Shown: positions 1 to 11,900, counted from the first letter of the stretch. The stretch: DNA of 64,000 nucleotides from Arachis hypogaea (GCF_003086295.3 NC_092048.1:38998425-39062424), one strand, 5' to 3'. Notes: generated by a model not told the origin, from the sequence alone. A program made the numbers and translations.

Positions 1-2
1 TC

Positions 3-1329
3 CATATGAGGTGTTGTGCGCATATTTTAAACCTGATTGTGAAGGATGGATTGAAGGAGATCGATGATTCGGTCACCAAAATTCGGGATGCTGTGAAGTA
101 TGTTAGATCCTCAAATTCAAGATTAACTAGGTTCAAGGCATGTATTGCACAAGAGAATATTCCACATAAGAGTCTTGTTTCCATAGATGTTGGAACGCGA
201 TGGAACTCTACATATTTAATGTTAGTAGCAGCCTTAAAGCATCAGAAGGCATTTGAGCTATTAGAGATGCAAGACAAAAAATTTGTTGAAGAATTAAATA
301 AGGGAAGAGGGGTACCTTCAATTCAAGATTGGGATTATGCTAAGTCCGTCTTACCGTTTTTAGAGATGTTTTACGATGCTACACTTCGCATCTCTGGATC
401 TTCTTATGTCACTAGTAACTTATACATGAAAGAAGTGTTTGCTCTTGGAAGGAGGATTCAACAATATCGTGATGATGATGATTTGAGCATAAGTCTTATG
501 GCAAGTAAGATGAAAGCAAAATACAACAAGTATTGGGGAAATGCAAAAACTATTAACATGTTGTTGTTAATTGCCGTAGTTCTAGATCCTTGCCATAAGT
601 TGGATTATGTTGAGTGGTGCCTAGTTAATTCTTTTGGTGCGGAAGTGGGCGGTGAATTGAAGACAAAGTTGTCTTCTTGTCTTCATTCACTTTATAATTT
701 ATATCAAGGTGCAGATGAAGGAAACCAAGATGATACCCTCTCCCAACCGAGTCCAAGTGATAAAGCCAAAGACATTTATGATATGGGGTTATATCGCCGA
801 TCAACCGGTCGCAAATCCAATCTTAAATCTGAGCTTGATCGTTATTTGAATGAAGACTGTGAGCCAGATGATAAGCCTTTGGATATTCTAGGATGGTGGA
901 AGGTTAACTCGAATCGGTTTTCCGTCCTAGCAAATATGGCACGGGACATATTGGCTATACCAGTTTCAACAGTAGCTTCCGAGTCTGCTTTTAGTATGGG
1001 GGGAAGAATCATCGATCAATATCGTAGCTCATTGACTCCTAAGATGGTAGAAGCCCTTGTATGTACCGAAGATTGGCTTAAAGGAGACTTTTTCTCTTCT
1101 CTTGCACCTGAGAATTTTGAAGAGCTTGAAAAGGTCGAGCAAGGTAAATTGAATATTAAATGTTTCTTAAATATATCATATGATTTACTTAGAAAATGTT
1201 TTAGTTTAACTTATAATTATAATTTTTTAAAAGTTATAATTATAGTTTTTTTTGTGTGCAGATTTGATTTTATCAGAGGACATTACTTGTTCAGTGGGTC
1301 CAGGTTCAATTGCGCTTGAGGATGACTAG
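3..1329 (+). CDS. hAT transposase (BED/RICESLEEPER type), C-terminal part, two exons
   Basis: This is the catalytic and dimerisation part of a hAT transposase, which cuts and reinserts the element by an RNase-H-fold reaction. Seen here: the RCCAHILNLIV start, the DVGTRWNSTY block with the expected catalytic aspartate, a central linker region, and the C-terminal hAT dimerisation domain with SESAFSMGGRIID and YRSSLTP, followed by ALVCTEDWL. The N-terminal BED zinc finger lies off the window. The frame runs on to 1319 unspliced, but a GT at 1144 and an AG at 1260-1261 give a 118-bp intron. Splicing adds a short acidic tail ending at TAG 1327-1329, which fits the family better. No internal stop or frameshift is visible, so this copy may be functional, provided the missing part is intact. 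Confidence 0.85.
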
Positions 1330-1433
1330 AAAGTCTTGATTGTTTGTTTTCTTTAGTTATTCTAAACACTTAGGTGGTAAAGAGATTAGACTTGCTTTTT
1401 CATATATGATTAGACTTGTTTATGTTTATGTTT

Positions 1434-1679
1434 GGTGATAGATCAAAGAAATTCAATACTCCATGGATGGGGATATTGGTGTCAACAATTATAGCAGTTG
1501 CAATGTCATTTTTGCTGTTGGAATTTGCATCGTTTCTTTGGCTTAGGAGAAAATTTCCATCGTTAAAGAGGCCTTTTGAAGTGCCATTGGGAATGAAGGG
1601 TTTGATCCCAATGTGCCTTATACCTTCTTTGCTCTTGGTGTATGTGATAAGTATTGCCACCAAAAATTTAGAAAAGTAA
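1434..1679 (+). pseudogene. Captured fragment of a plant polyamine/amino-acid transporter (APC family)
   Basis: The 87-codon frame here contains [17 protein letters not shown], then [28 protein letters not shown] and [11 protein letters not shown]. These match, in order, the late membrane helices of plant polyamine uptake transporters (PUT/LAT family, APC superfamily). In the family about two dozen residues normally separate AMSF from LLEFASF; here they are absent, so the piece looks internally deleted or exon-joined. There is no start region and no upstream transporter sequence. It lies between the hAT transposase stop (1329) and the element's right end, on the same strand, so it was probably captured by the transposon. 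Family assignment is from motif recall; expression is unknown. Confidence 0.65.
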
Positions 1680-2147
1680 TTATTATTTACAATGGAAGGG
1701 ATTTCATTATTTACAAATGTTACTTGTATTATTTAGAAAGAAAAAAAATTAATTTTTAGATTAAAAAAAATTAATTTAAAAGAAAAAAGGTAAAAAATTT
1801 GGGTTTTTGTACGTAAAAATATTAATTTTTGTGTAAAAATTGGTTTTGGGGTGAAAAAACTAATTTTTTGGTATAAAAACAAATTTTTTAGTGTAAAAAC
1901 CGGTTAATTTTTTAAAACCGGTTTTTGTTTTAATAACCGATTAAAAACCGGTTTTATAATATGAAACCAATTTGGTTAATTAACCAATACTATATTTTTG
2001 GTTAACCAAAAAACTGGTTTGGTTTTTGGATTAACCAAACCATGAACACCCCTAGGTTTCAGTGGCTAAGAGAAGGGGGGGTTGAATCTTAGCCCCCTTT
2101 TTCGATGCTAACACTTGCTGACCTTCAGAGAAGACTTTTCTGTTTTT

Positions 2148-2231
2148 GCTCGTCACTGGACACGAGCAACTTTGTTTTGTCTCGTCCCTTGCCACGAGAC
2201 TTTTCTTTTTGTCTCGTCACTTGGCACGAGA
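2148..2231. repeat. Three tandem short hairpins (CTCGT/ACGAG stems)
   Basis: Three inverted repeats stand in a row. GCTCGT/ACGAGC is at 2148-2167, GTCTCGT/ACGAGAC at 2179-2200 and TCTCGT/ACGAGA at 2212-2231. Each has an 8-base loop that is itself similar (CACTGGAC, CCCTTGCC, CACTTGGC). The outer pair differs between units (G:C against T:A) but still pairs. Function is unknown. Confidence 0.7.
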
Positions 2232-4163
2232 TAATATTAGTTTTTGCTCCTGTGCAGTAGAAATAGAAATGTAGGAGAGAAGAGTTGAAGATTACACCCA
2301 GATATATCCTGGTTCAGCTGCTAAGTGCAGTGCAGCCTACATCCAGTCTCCATCACAAACATGATGGAATTTCACTATAATCAATCTGATTACAACTTGT
2401 AAAGTGCTAACCCAACTTACAAGGGGATTCCCACAGAATCATGAAACACAACATAGATGAACAAAGGAACTCTAAGACATCTATGGCTTTTTCCTTTAAT
2501 TTTGCACTCTCTGCCTTTTTCCGCTCTATGGCTTTTTCATACAAACCTCACTGTTTTCCTTTTACCATGAGACTCAAGACATGACAAAATTAAACAGAAA
2601 AATACAAAACTGAATACATTGAAGGAGAAGAAAAAAAACTGTTAGCTCCGGTAGCTCTGAGAACTCTGTGCCTTGCACTCTCAAATTTTTTCCTTGCTTC
2701 AAACAGTGGCTATCCACCCTTAATATAGAAGAGGGGAGCCTCCACTTATTGAAGCCAAAACCGAACCAACTTCTTCCTCCTTCAACAAAACCGGTTCGGC
2801 CACATAGAGAGAGAAGAGATAACCATGCATTAACCAACATGCAATTACCTCTAGTCCTTTCTTGATCATCACCCTTCATCAATCCGAGCTCTCCATCCTT
2901 GGCTTGCTCTCCAAGATGGAATTCTGGCCCTTGATGCTTCATGATGATGATGACTTCATCTGCTTCAATCTCTGCCTTCAACCATCACTTCGCCACTCTA
3001 GCTACTCCCTGTGGTGGTTGAGCAGAATCAAAGACAAGCCATGCTTCAAGAATCTCCCTTGCTGGCCGAGATCTTCTTCTTCCTTTTTGAGCATGCAAAG
3101 CTCAAGATAACCTCACCAAATCTAACCACATTTGGTAAGTATCTTAGCCACAGCTCATTTTTATTTTAGTATGTTTTCTTGCCATCATTAGCTTGATGGT
3201 CTTGATGCATGCAACTTCATTTCGGTAGCTCCATGTAGCTTCCATGGCTTCCTTTATTTTCTGGATATTGACCGAAAAGAAGAGAGAGATGAGAGAAAAT
3301 AAACAGCTTGAAACAAAAGCAATTCAAATGTAATAAACCAATTAGTTGGTGAAAGTTGCTTTTACTTCCCTAGCTTAGAGTGGCGTGTAGTCATTACACC
3401 CATCAATCAATTCAAATGAACTTTTCTCTCTCATGTTCCCCATGCATTAATTAACAATGTAATAGATTTTGAAATCCATCACATGGTTAAGGCTTGGTTC
3501 CGTTGGAAGCACTTTGCTTTCACTTTTCTTTGGTTTCGGACCAAGGTAGGAACCATTCATCACTTAATAGAATTTGGGCTTGTAACATTGAAATTAAAAT
3601 TGGCCCATTTGGTTAACATTTGCTTTCCTGATGAGTTGTGTAGCGGATCAAGCATAGGAAGCATTCATCAAAGTTAAGTATGGGCTTGGTTATAATATCA
3701 TTGAGTTTGGCCCATTAAAACAACAATTCAGCCATTTGATAGGAAACTTGTAGCAAGGCTGATTTTTTGATTTGGGCTAGCAACATCTTTATTTTCCGGC
3801 CCAAGATGAAATCTACACAACAAAATTATTAATTAAGCAAATATGAATTAAGATTAAATTAATAATTTTGTAATTAAATATTTTAATAATGTTTGTTCAT
3901 CATCAAATTTAAACAAGAGTTTTCCAAACTCATCACAAATCTTTGAAGAGAAACATAAAAATACAAACACAAAAATTTATTGATGATAAACAAAAGAATT
4001 TTGTGATGATAAATATAGACAATTTTTTAAGGACAATTTATTTAATTAAAATGTTTGGAGATCAAAATTTCCATAATACAACTTTTGCAAACTGTAAACG
4101 TATTTGTAACATTTATATATTATGGAAACTGCAAGAGGGTACGATAGATTAGAGTATTAACAT

Positions 4164-4290
4164 AAACCGCTACATCCTATAGTGGTTTACGTTGAAATAC
4201 GTCTGAGAGGAAACCGCTATTACACCCTGTATTGGTTTCTGAAGGAGTAGAACAATGAAGAAACCGCAGTATCCATATAGCGGTTTCTTC
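4164..4290. repeat. AAACCGC / GCGGTTT short inverted repeats
   Basis: The motif AAACCGCT or its complement AGTGGTTT/GCGGTTT occurs about six times in 130 bases, spaced 20-30 bases apart, forming several possible hairpins. This is probably the subterminal part of another transposon, interrupted by the CACTA element that starts at 4302. Its other half was not found beyond 8701. Confidence 0.45.
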
Positions 4291-5167
4291 ACAAATGGCT
4301 ACACTACAAAAAAAAAAATTAGTTTTAGCGACAAATTTTTAGCGGCCATAATATAATAGCCACTATTTATTTTGCTTAAGCTATGTTATTGTGGCAATTA
4401 TATAATTGCCCTTATTACTATATATTTTACTGGCAATTATTTCTATTGCCGCAAATTCTTTATTATATTTTTTTGTCTCATCTTCTTAATCAGTTGACTC
4501 AGAAACTCTGTTTCTTAACTCAAGTAACCTAAAGAGAGAAATTCCTCAAGCTCTTCCCTCTCGTTGATCACTGCTGATGGCCATCCATCATCCTTCAATC
4601 ATTCACACTCATTCTTCAATGTTTCATCTTTCCTCCTCAGATCCGCATCGCTATTCTTGTTTGTTCGTGTCTCAGATCTCCATTGATAGGTTTGGTTCCT
4701 ATCGCCAATGTCATTCGCCATGGAAGAAACGAAAATATGGCAGAACCTGCAACACTTTCATCTTCAAAACCATCGTTAATGATGGCAGGGAAGTACAATG
4801 CAGAGGTTGAGGAGGTTCTTGATCAGATTCTCACTTCCGCCACATGCACTGTCGCTAATTACACGTGCACTATACTCTTCAAATCTCAATCTCAATCCAA
4901 TCTCTCAAACGCACTGCGATATCACAATCACCACTCTCACTCGATCTTCTTCATCGTCAATTGCAAGCGACGCACCTCTGCTGCTTGTACCATCATCGAT
5001 CTTGTGTGCGCATACAATTTTCAGATCTCGATTTGGTCTCAATGTCATTTTAACCGCTCTTGATTATTCTTGATTTAGGTTTTCATCTTCAATTTCTTCG
5101 ATTATGAGATTTTTGAATAATTTGTGATTTTTACATCTTTTTTTTGGTGTGTGTCATGTGTATGCAG

Positions 5168-5255
5168 CGGCTATAATTCCTGTGGTTAAGAAACAACACC
5201 AGTTTCTGGTGACTCTACCTTTGTATAATGCAATTGCTATGAAGTAATGGAGGTA
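5168..5255 (+). pseudogene. Captured DUF21 (CNNM/CBS-domain protein) exon fragment
   Basis: After an AG at 5166-5167, one exon reads AIIPVVKKQHQFLVTL followed by a tract ending NAIAM. This matches the early membrane segment of plant DUF21-domain (CNNM-like) proteins, where the family has a PVVKKQHQLLVTLLLCNA-type segment. An apparent 8-base duplication (AAGTAATG) just before the splice donor at about 5253 introduces an in-frame TAA, so the piece cannot extend the original frame. No CBS domains are present. It lies inside the Pack-CACTA element. Confidence 0.7.
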
Positions 5256-5711
5256 ACTAAATTAATGCTCCTTCTTTTTCCATGCTAGATTTTTCACTTA
5301 AATTTGGAATATTGTCATTGTTAGTTCAAGAATGTGGTAGTTTATCAGACAAAATCATCGAGTAGAGCTAATAGGTAGAACGAACCTGCCTATGGTTTAT
5401 TTTGTGATGGCATTGTTGGAAGGTAGATAGGTTTGTTTATACAGCATCTATTTTTTTATGATCCACCGTAAGACATTATTGTTTCTAATAATTGGCTAAG
5501 ATATTGGAGTAGGATAGTCCAAAATCTATATAGTAGGCCAATTTTAGCAGAAGTTTGTCTTAATCAGTAGCTGGTAGAGTGGTTGGTGATTTCTAAGATA
5601 TCTACCAATTTATCATGCAAGGATTGTATTTCAAATTCTAAATTTAGGGTCTAATCAATCTATAACTTATTGTTTTAATGGCATGCCAATATGCCATGCT
5701 ACTTATTACAG

Positions 5712-5983
5712 AACCTTGGTGATTGGACAGCTGTTGATCCACTACTGTCATATGGACGAGGAAGGGAGTTGCCGAGTAGAAGGCACAAGAGCCTCATTTA
5801 TGGACTGTATTTTACTGATGTTATTATAATAAAGTACATGCTAGCTAGTTTTCTAATGCTGTAAGTGTTCCAGTGATATGTTTCAGGTGGTGGAATTGAT
5901 AAATTGAACTTAGTGGGGGTTCTCATCTCGAATTTAACCTTCTTAGGTTCTCCATTTTGGAATATCCATCCTATATATTGCAG
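5712..5983 (+). pseudogene. Captured GH28 polygalacturonase exon fragments
   Basis: Two pieces are visible. The exon from 5712 reads DWTAVDPLLSYGRGRELP and then KSLIYG...TDVIII, which matches the region of plant glycoside hydrolase family 28 just before the catalytic beta-helix. A second exon, 5887-5983, starts VVELIN, then has a frameshift and stops, and then ISNLTFLGSPFWNIHPIYC, the next conserved GH28 block. The catalytic NTD, DD and G-H-G motifs lie further downstream in the family and are absent. Splice signals are kept (AG before 5712 and 5887, GT at 5984). The fragment is non-functional as an enzyme. Confidence 0.8.
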
Positions 5984-6339
5984 GTTTGTCTTCTATGGAA
6001 GGACTGAGTTTAGATTATTTATTCCTTGTTTTCTTCTGCACTTCATGTACTTCTTCTTCCATTATCATTAAAAAATTGTGCAATAGTGAGGTTCTGATGC
6101 TTAGGGGGAGATTTGAGATTGTTTTTCTGGATGAACAACTAAGTTTTATGCCGCTTTTTGTTATTATTATAGTTATAGTTAAGTGTATGTATAGAGGTGC
6201 CAACCTCAATCACACCAAGTAAATTGCCACATGCCTGCATGTGAAAATATCTCTCTATTTATGTCCTTGTAGATCCGTTTATTGGTTTTATGCAACTTGT
6301 TTTATGATAAAATTAGTGATGTTTTAGTTGAATTTGTAG

Positions 6340-6660
6340 TTTTCTGATGGTGGAGAAGACCGAGTATGTGGTTGGCACTTTTGACCTTAATCAGTGCTTG
6401 AGCCTTCCAGATGAAATTGCAGGGACAAATCCAGAGGTATTTATTGCTTCTCCTAGATTTATAAATTAATGTATATGCATGTTTTTCTTTGTGTTAGCTT
6501 GACTTTGATTCTGCGTCCATCAATTTGTTTCATTGTTAGTTAAATGAACCAGATATCACAAGGGCATACCTTAGCAATGTATGTGTTGCAGAAGAGTTGC
6601 ACAGAAATGGATTGGGGTATGCACTTCTTGAAAAATCAAAGTTAGTTGCCTATGATTGGG
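6340..6660 (+). pseudogene. Captured GNAT acetyltransferase exon fragments
   Basis: Exon 6340-6436 encodes EYVVGTFDLNQCLSLPDEI, and exon 6540-6660 encodes ITRAYLSNVCVAEELHRNG, then LGYALLEKSKLVA. The second contains the acetyl-CoA binding motif A of GCN5-related N-acetyltransferases (here RNGLGYALL, the R/Q-x-x-G-x-G/A loop). The pair resembles plastid-type plant GNATs. The C-terminal half (ITDLYVHV-like block and beyond) is missing. Each exon is open and bounded by AG/GT, but joined to unrelated pieces. It lies in the middle of the Pack-CACTA cargo. Confidence 0.72.
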
Positions 6661-6926
6661 GTAAGATATAACATAGCAATTTTCACCACTTCATGAGCAA
6701 AATTAATTTACTGTGATTACTAGCTATGCTTAATTTGTTAAAGTGTTAACCAAGTTTTTCCTATTCTTGATTTTGGTCTATGTTTTCTCAATTGTAGCAA
6801 TGTATGTTGGCATATTCTTCTAGTTACACTATTTTTCTCTCACATATTCTAATTGTATCCATCCTGTTATAGAATTTTATGTCCTTGTAATTAAGATTCT
6901 CACATACAACTCTAAAATGTGAACAG

Positions 6927-6976
6927 ATTCTCCAGATGATCTATGCTTTTATCATCCTACTTCTCTTGATTCCCAG
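6927..6976 (+). other. Exon-like 50-bp piece, unidentified
   Basis: This is an AG-bounded and GT-bounded open segment (DSPDDLCFYHPTSLDSQ in one frame) between the GNAT and PP2C pieces. It may be the last captured exon of one of them or of a fifth gene. I do not recognise it. Confidence 0.35.
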
Positions 6977-7631
6977 GTAAATTTGGTTTATTTCTAAACC
7001 TATGTTGTTGCCTAGTTATGACACTGATTTCTTCTTTTATTCTTTTTCCTTGTTATGTGGATATATATACTTTAGATCCACCTATTGATTACTTAAACGT
7101 AGAACTTATGCTTGTTTATTCTTCTAATAGTTACTAGAAACAACCAAAAACAAGCATTGAAACTCTTAATTGGCATTATTTGAAAATTGGTTTAGTGCAA
7201 TATCCAAACATTCTTTATAGAACTAACAATTAGTGGATAATCTTGTTAAAGACCAAAAGGAATCAATTTATGGTCAATTTAATCTTTGTTTTCCTAGGTA
7301 TTTCGACTTAATCAATTATGATAGAATTTTGTCCATTGAAGTTCAAATTTTTCACCTTAGTCTTGGAGAATGGTCAGTTTTAAGTTTCTTGGCTTTATAG
7401 TGCTCTTCTCAAGCTTTAGGTGTTGAATATCCATTTTAAATTGCAAGGTTCACCCCACCCTGCAATGCACCAAATTTCTGTTGAGCAACTTTCACTCCGC
7501 AGTGTTTTTGTGAAAACAATGTTCACTGTCATTGAATATTGCACTCTTTTTTCATGGAAAGTATTAGGCTTTATTGTATGATCATTTTTTCATATTGAAT
7601 ATAAGTAACTTTGGCATCTGTAAATGTACAG

Positions 7632-7925
7632 TGACGGGTTATGGGATGGATCAGCATGAAGAAAGCAACTAAACTAGTTCTTCAGGTTTCAATAAAAAGA
7701 ACACTTGAATGTTTATAGTTCAATCTTTTTCTTACCATCAACTTGTTCTAACACTTCTGCTTTCCTTTTTGAATTGCACAGATGAGGGAGAGATATGCAA
7801 CGGATAGAGAGAAATTTGCAGAAAGAATTGCAAATTCCTTGTTGAATGAGGCTAAGACACGAAGAACAAAGGATAATACCTGTGTAATTTTCTTAGATTT
7901 TGATACTTGTAGAGTTGAATCATAG
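7632..7925 (+). pseudogene. Captured PP2C protein phosphatase C-terminal exons
   Basis: The first piece (7632-7684) reads SDGLWD across the splice border, then ISMKKATKLVLQ after a one-base frame change. SDGLWD is a signature PP2C metal-site motif. The second piece (7782-7925) starts MRERYATDREKFAERI and ends RRTKDNTCVIFLDFD, the C-terminal PP2C motif with the metal-binding aspartate in KDN, and reaches a natural-looking stop TAG at 7923. The N-terminal two thirds of the phosphatase are absent. This is the last cargo piece before the right subterminal repeats of the Pack-CACTA element. Confidence 0.7.
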
Positions 7926-8819
7926 TGTGAATTATAAATAGTGTTATAGTAATTGTCTTATATCATTTTTGTCCACGGATCATGTTCCCTTCTCATAGTT
8001 TACTATATATGCCTTAGCATGTTTCTTTTTTCCTGCATTCTATCCCAATATTCCTTATCCACATATTCATTCATGTTCCCCCATTGAGTTGTTTGGACAT
8101 TGGCATCTATGTCAATTACATTGATAAATGATTAAAATAACGTAACAACATTCCTTGTGTCTGTTACATTTTTCTTTTTCTTTTCTTCTATTTCATTCTG
8201 AAGTTGTAATATCATTTATTACTTTTCAAGAGAAATTTATGTATTAATATTTGAATTTAATAAAATATCTCATTTTGTAGTAATTAATTTCAGTATATTA
8301 TAACTAAAAAAAGTCTTAAGATTTTAGTGGCAATAGTAATGGCCGGTAAAAATGAATAACATTATAATTTTAGAATGATTTTTAGTGGCTATATAAATTA
8401 CCGGTAAAATGGGTTTTGGCGGCAATAGTAATAGCCGCTAAAAGTGAATAACATTGCAATTTTAGAATTACTTTTGGTGGCCATATAAATTGCCAAGAAA
8501 ATAGCCACTAAAAATTACATACTTTTTGCGGCCATTAAACAAGTCTTTACCGGCAAATGTTATAATTGCCGCTAAAACCTTTTAGCGACAAAGCATAAGA
8601 CGGCTAATGTCTAATTGCCAGTAAATGTATTAACGATTATTTTTATTGTCGCTAAAAGCAAAATAAATGGCCGCTAAAAGTAATTTTTTTTGTAGTGCTA
8701 GCTTAGGAATCTGTGTGACCTTGCAGCGATTTTTTTATAAAAGAAAATGCCTATACGAGTTGAAGGTTTGAAACCATTACTATAATATAACATAATATTA
8801 TTATATACTAGTTTTAAGA

Positions 8820-8836
8820 CCCATGCCAAGCATGGG
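8820..8836 (-). terminator. Helitron 3' terminal hairpin
   Basis: CCCATGC, then CAA, then GCATGGG: a perfect 7-bp stem with a 3-base loop, 8 bases inside the CTAG terminus (8808-8811). In Helitrons this structure signals the end of strand transfer. Confidence 0.85.
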
Positions 8837-8991
8837 AACAAAAAAGGAGGCACCCTTGAACTGAGGATCATAAGATGTTGGTGTCATGAACATAAGCAAG
8901 AGCATATTCGCAACCATTAAATATAGATTTAGAGAAACGGGAAAGGAATAACACCATAAAAGCAAACTAAGAGAATTGAACAATATAAATT

Positions 8992-11900
8992 TTAGTAACT
9001 ACTGATGGCAGAAAGCAAGTTGACAAAGACTTCTCGGTAAACAACATTAACAGTATGATTTGAGACTCTACCATTAGTATCAACGATCAAGACCTTGAGA
9101 CCCGAGGCATTGTTTACTCTAGAGAGCGCAACATACAGCTGACCATGTGTGAAAACAGGCCTTGGAAGATATACGCCAACAGTCGATAGTGTCTGTCCTG
9201 GTGACTTATTTATGGTCATTGTAAAGCATAGTACAATTGGAAACTATCTCCTAGTAAACCTGATTGGCAATGTTTCATTATTAGGGACCATATTCATCTT
9301 GGGAATAAAATACAACCTGACCAACATTATAACCAGTTAATATCATGCACTCAATAACATGATCGCCAAGTCACCTAACTTGCATTCTTATCCCATTGCA
9401 CAATCCGATAGATTGGTCAATATTACGAAGAAGCATGACAGGAACACCAATCTTAAGAACTAGTGTTGTAGAATACCAGAACAGTTCAGTGCATTCAACG
9501 TCTCCCTGCTCATTGTGTATAATTCAGATTCTAAGTGACCATCTTCATTTAATATTGAGTCAGAACTCAAATAAACCTTTTCATTACCAGGGAGTAATAA
9601 CATGACATGATTGTTAACATCCGTTACAACATCAAGTGTGGGTGCCAAGATACTCTTGTCCTTAAAATAGTCAACATTAGAAATATTAAGCAATATATCA
9701 GGATAAACGAACAACACCAGATCTTGAAGTGCTGGTGACTCATTAACCAATAGCAAATTGTCTGGTATCCTCACAACTGATTCGCCATCTATGATGTCTC
9801 CTAATAACCCATCACCTAACTGGAGCAGCCAGTTAGCAAATTTCTGTAACTCTAGATTGCAAAGATTTGGAGGGCCTCCACACAGCCTCATGTTTTTGGT
9901 TAATTGCAACACATGGCAAGAGTGCCACAAGTACGAAGAATTAATACATGCATGAACAATATCCTCTCGAGAACCATATGGAATCATAGGCAATATCTGA
10001 CAAAAATCACCTCCATGAACAACAACTTTTTCCACCAAACGGAGCATCAGGATCAGATCCATGATTAAAACGAAGAACATCCCTAAGGCACTTGTCCAGT
10101 GCTTTATAGCAAAATTTGTTTAACATAGGTGCCTCATCCCATATAATTAATTTTGCAGAAGAAATAAGAGGTGCCAAAGGTGTGCCCTATTTTATATTAC
10201 AAATGGAATCTTGGTTGACACTTAGCGGAACGTTAAATTGTGAATGAGTAGTTCGACCATTTGGTAGCAATAAAGCTGCAATACCACTAGATGCAACGTT
10301 GTGAACAATCTGACATTTCGCTCTAATTGAAGCGGATAGCGAATTCCAAAGGAAAGTCTTCCTAGTTCCACTGTATCCATAAACAAAGAACAATCCACCC
10401 ATGTCACGGCTAACTGCATTCAATATTGTGTCGTATGCAACCCGCTAGTCCTGATTTAACCTGTTAACTAAATCCACGGAAATAGTTGCCAACTCATTCC
10501 TATTGAAATTGAGCTCATCAAGGAGGACTGTGTCATGAGGGTCTACGGAATCTAACAACTCGGGACATGGCATGTCGATGAATTCTTTAAGGGACCTATC
10601 ATTCCTTTGCAACAAACTTTCAATTCTAGCGAGAGTTATGGACTTGATTTTGTCATTAAAACGTTGAACACGTAAATTAATTATGTAAAACGTGCATGTA
10701 ACAAAATTTCATGGCATGATAATAAGATGTAAAACACTAAAAACAGAAGCACGTATAACTCATATGAATTTATTAATGATGTCATGTGAACTTAACACCA
10801 AAAAAAACAATAAGAACAAATAACGCAAAGTTCACCTGAAATCTATCTTTTGTCATAGAGCACGTCATCTGCACAATGCTTCCAACATTGTTGCCACACG
10901 ACATCGGGGCAAACAATGTTATTTGACATCAAAAGCATTGCAAACAACCTCCTGATATAAAACGGTGACACCCAAGAACTTGCTTCATTAATTGCATCAA
11001 TAAATTCTTTATCGTCTTGCAAAAGCCCGAGAGCATAACAGGCTTCTTTGTATGTGTAGAAGGCAACTCCATCAACAGACAAAATATTAGCAAACGTCTA
11101 AAACCCTTTTTGATAATTCAATAACAAACGAAAATAAAACTCCTCTCCATGAGACTGAGGAATATAGGTGAGACGATCAATCACATGACCTTGCTTCCAA
11201 GGCCTCCATAGATGGCCCTGCTTATCCCACACAAAATACGACGGTAGCTCCGCAAAAGTCAGGTTACAGGCAACTTCAAATTCCTTGTTAGCCTTCATCC
11301 ACCCCATAAACATACTATCTTTTGCAGTCGCACTCTCGATTACATTTTCAAGAAGTTGATGATCTTCGTATAACACATTTTGTTCATTCGGCAGATGAAA
11401 TGGAAGGCAAATGATGTTAGGCTCTTTAAATTGAATCTCAAAACCGAACAGTCTTCAAGAAGCCTCACACACAGATATATATTGACAATCGTAGTAATTT
11501 TGTATTTCATCCACTGTAACAGCCGAATCATCTGCATCATGGGATCAAAAAAAGGAAGCAGTTACATGGTCATTTTTTTGTGAACATACTTGAACAAATA
11601 CTTAATAGTAGACGTCTGGCAAGTGTACTCCACATTAATGTGACAACTGTACTTGAGAAGCAACGCCGCATTATATGGAACAATGTATCGATTGTCAACG
11701 TCAACATTTTTCTTATTCATCGTATGACCATTATCCGGACGTTTGTACTTTGGAAAACCTGCGTTGTCTATTAGTGTTCTCTCACAGAAGGCCATGGGAT
11801 AAAACTTGGAACACTTTTCGTTGACCATGCATGGGTTGCTGACATTTAACACCCCACATGGATCATGAACCATGAACTTCTGGACTAATTTGTAGAGCTT

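Larger units (their letters stand above)
1..2053 (+). mobile_element. hAT-superfamily DNA transposon, 3' part (5' end outside the window)
   Basis: The transposase reading frame is already open at base 3, so the element enters from the left. After the transposase and a captured transporter fragment, positions about 1800-2053 hold many copies of short AACCGGTT / GGTTAATTAACC motifs, as in hAT subterminal regions. The right end reads CATGAACACCCCT at 2041-2053, the reverse complement of an AGGGGTGTTCATG terminus typical of plant hAT elements. The 8 bases after it (AGGTTTCA) would be the target duplication, but the left copy is not visible. The terminal 190 bp closely resemble the right end of the smaller element at 35564-36506. 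Confidence 0.8.
2054..4298. other. Non-coding repeat-like DNA right of the hAT element
   Basis: No credible gene is visible in about 2.2 kb. The stretch opens with a G-run/C-run inverted repeat (GGGGGGG at about 2078 and CCCCC at about 2094). Three tandem hairpins follow, then GC-moderate sequence up to about 3110 and AT-rich sequence to 4150. It reads like part of an old LTR or other non-autonomous retroelement, but I could not find its ends. Short open frames here have no recognisable domain. Confidence 0.5.
4302..8697 (+). mobile_element. Pack-CACTA: CACTA-end element carrying four host gene fragments, no transposase
   Basis: The left end reads CACTACAAAAAAAA at 4302 and the right end TTTTTTTTGTAGTG at 8684-8697, an inverted pair. 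Both are flanked by the 3-bp duplication CTA (4299-4301 and 8698-8700), the hallmark size for CACTA (En/Spm) elements. Subterminal regions (4320-4450 and 8310-8690) are packed with TTTTAGCGGC-like and ATAATTGCC-like motifs in both orientations. Between them I find no TNPD-type transposase. There are instead exon-intron pieces of four unrelated plant genes, all on the plus strand. About 600 bp near 4560-5070 are GC-richer with short open frames I cannot assign. Confidence 0.88.

Noticed and set aside
2574..2981. Minus-strand 135-codon frame as a gene
   Set aside because: No domain, no intron/exon context, and it lies in repeat-like sequence.
4683..4780. NF-YB-like fragment (DRF then VPIANVIR after a frame change)
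   Set aside because: Only about eleven residues match and a frameshift is needed; downstream sequence does not continue as a histone-fold protein.
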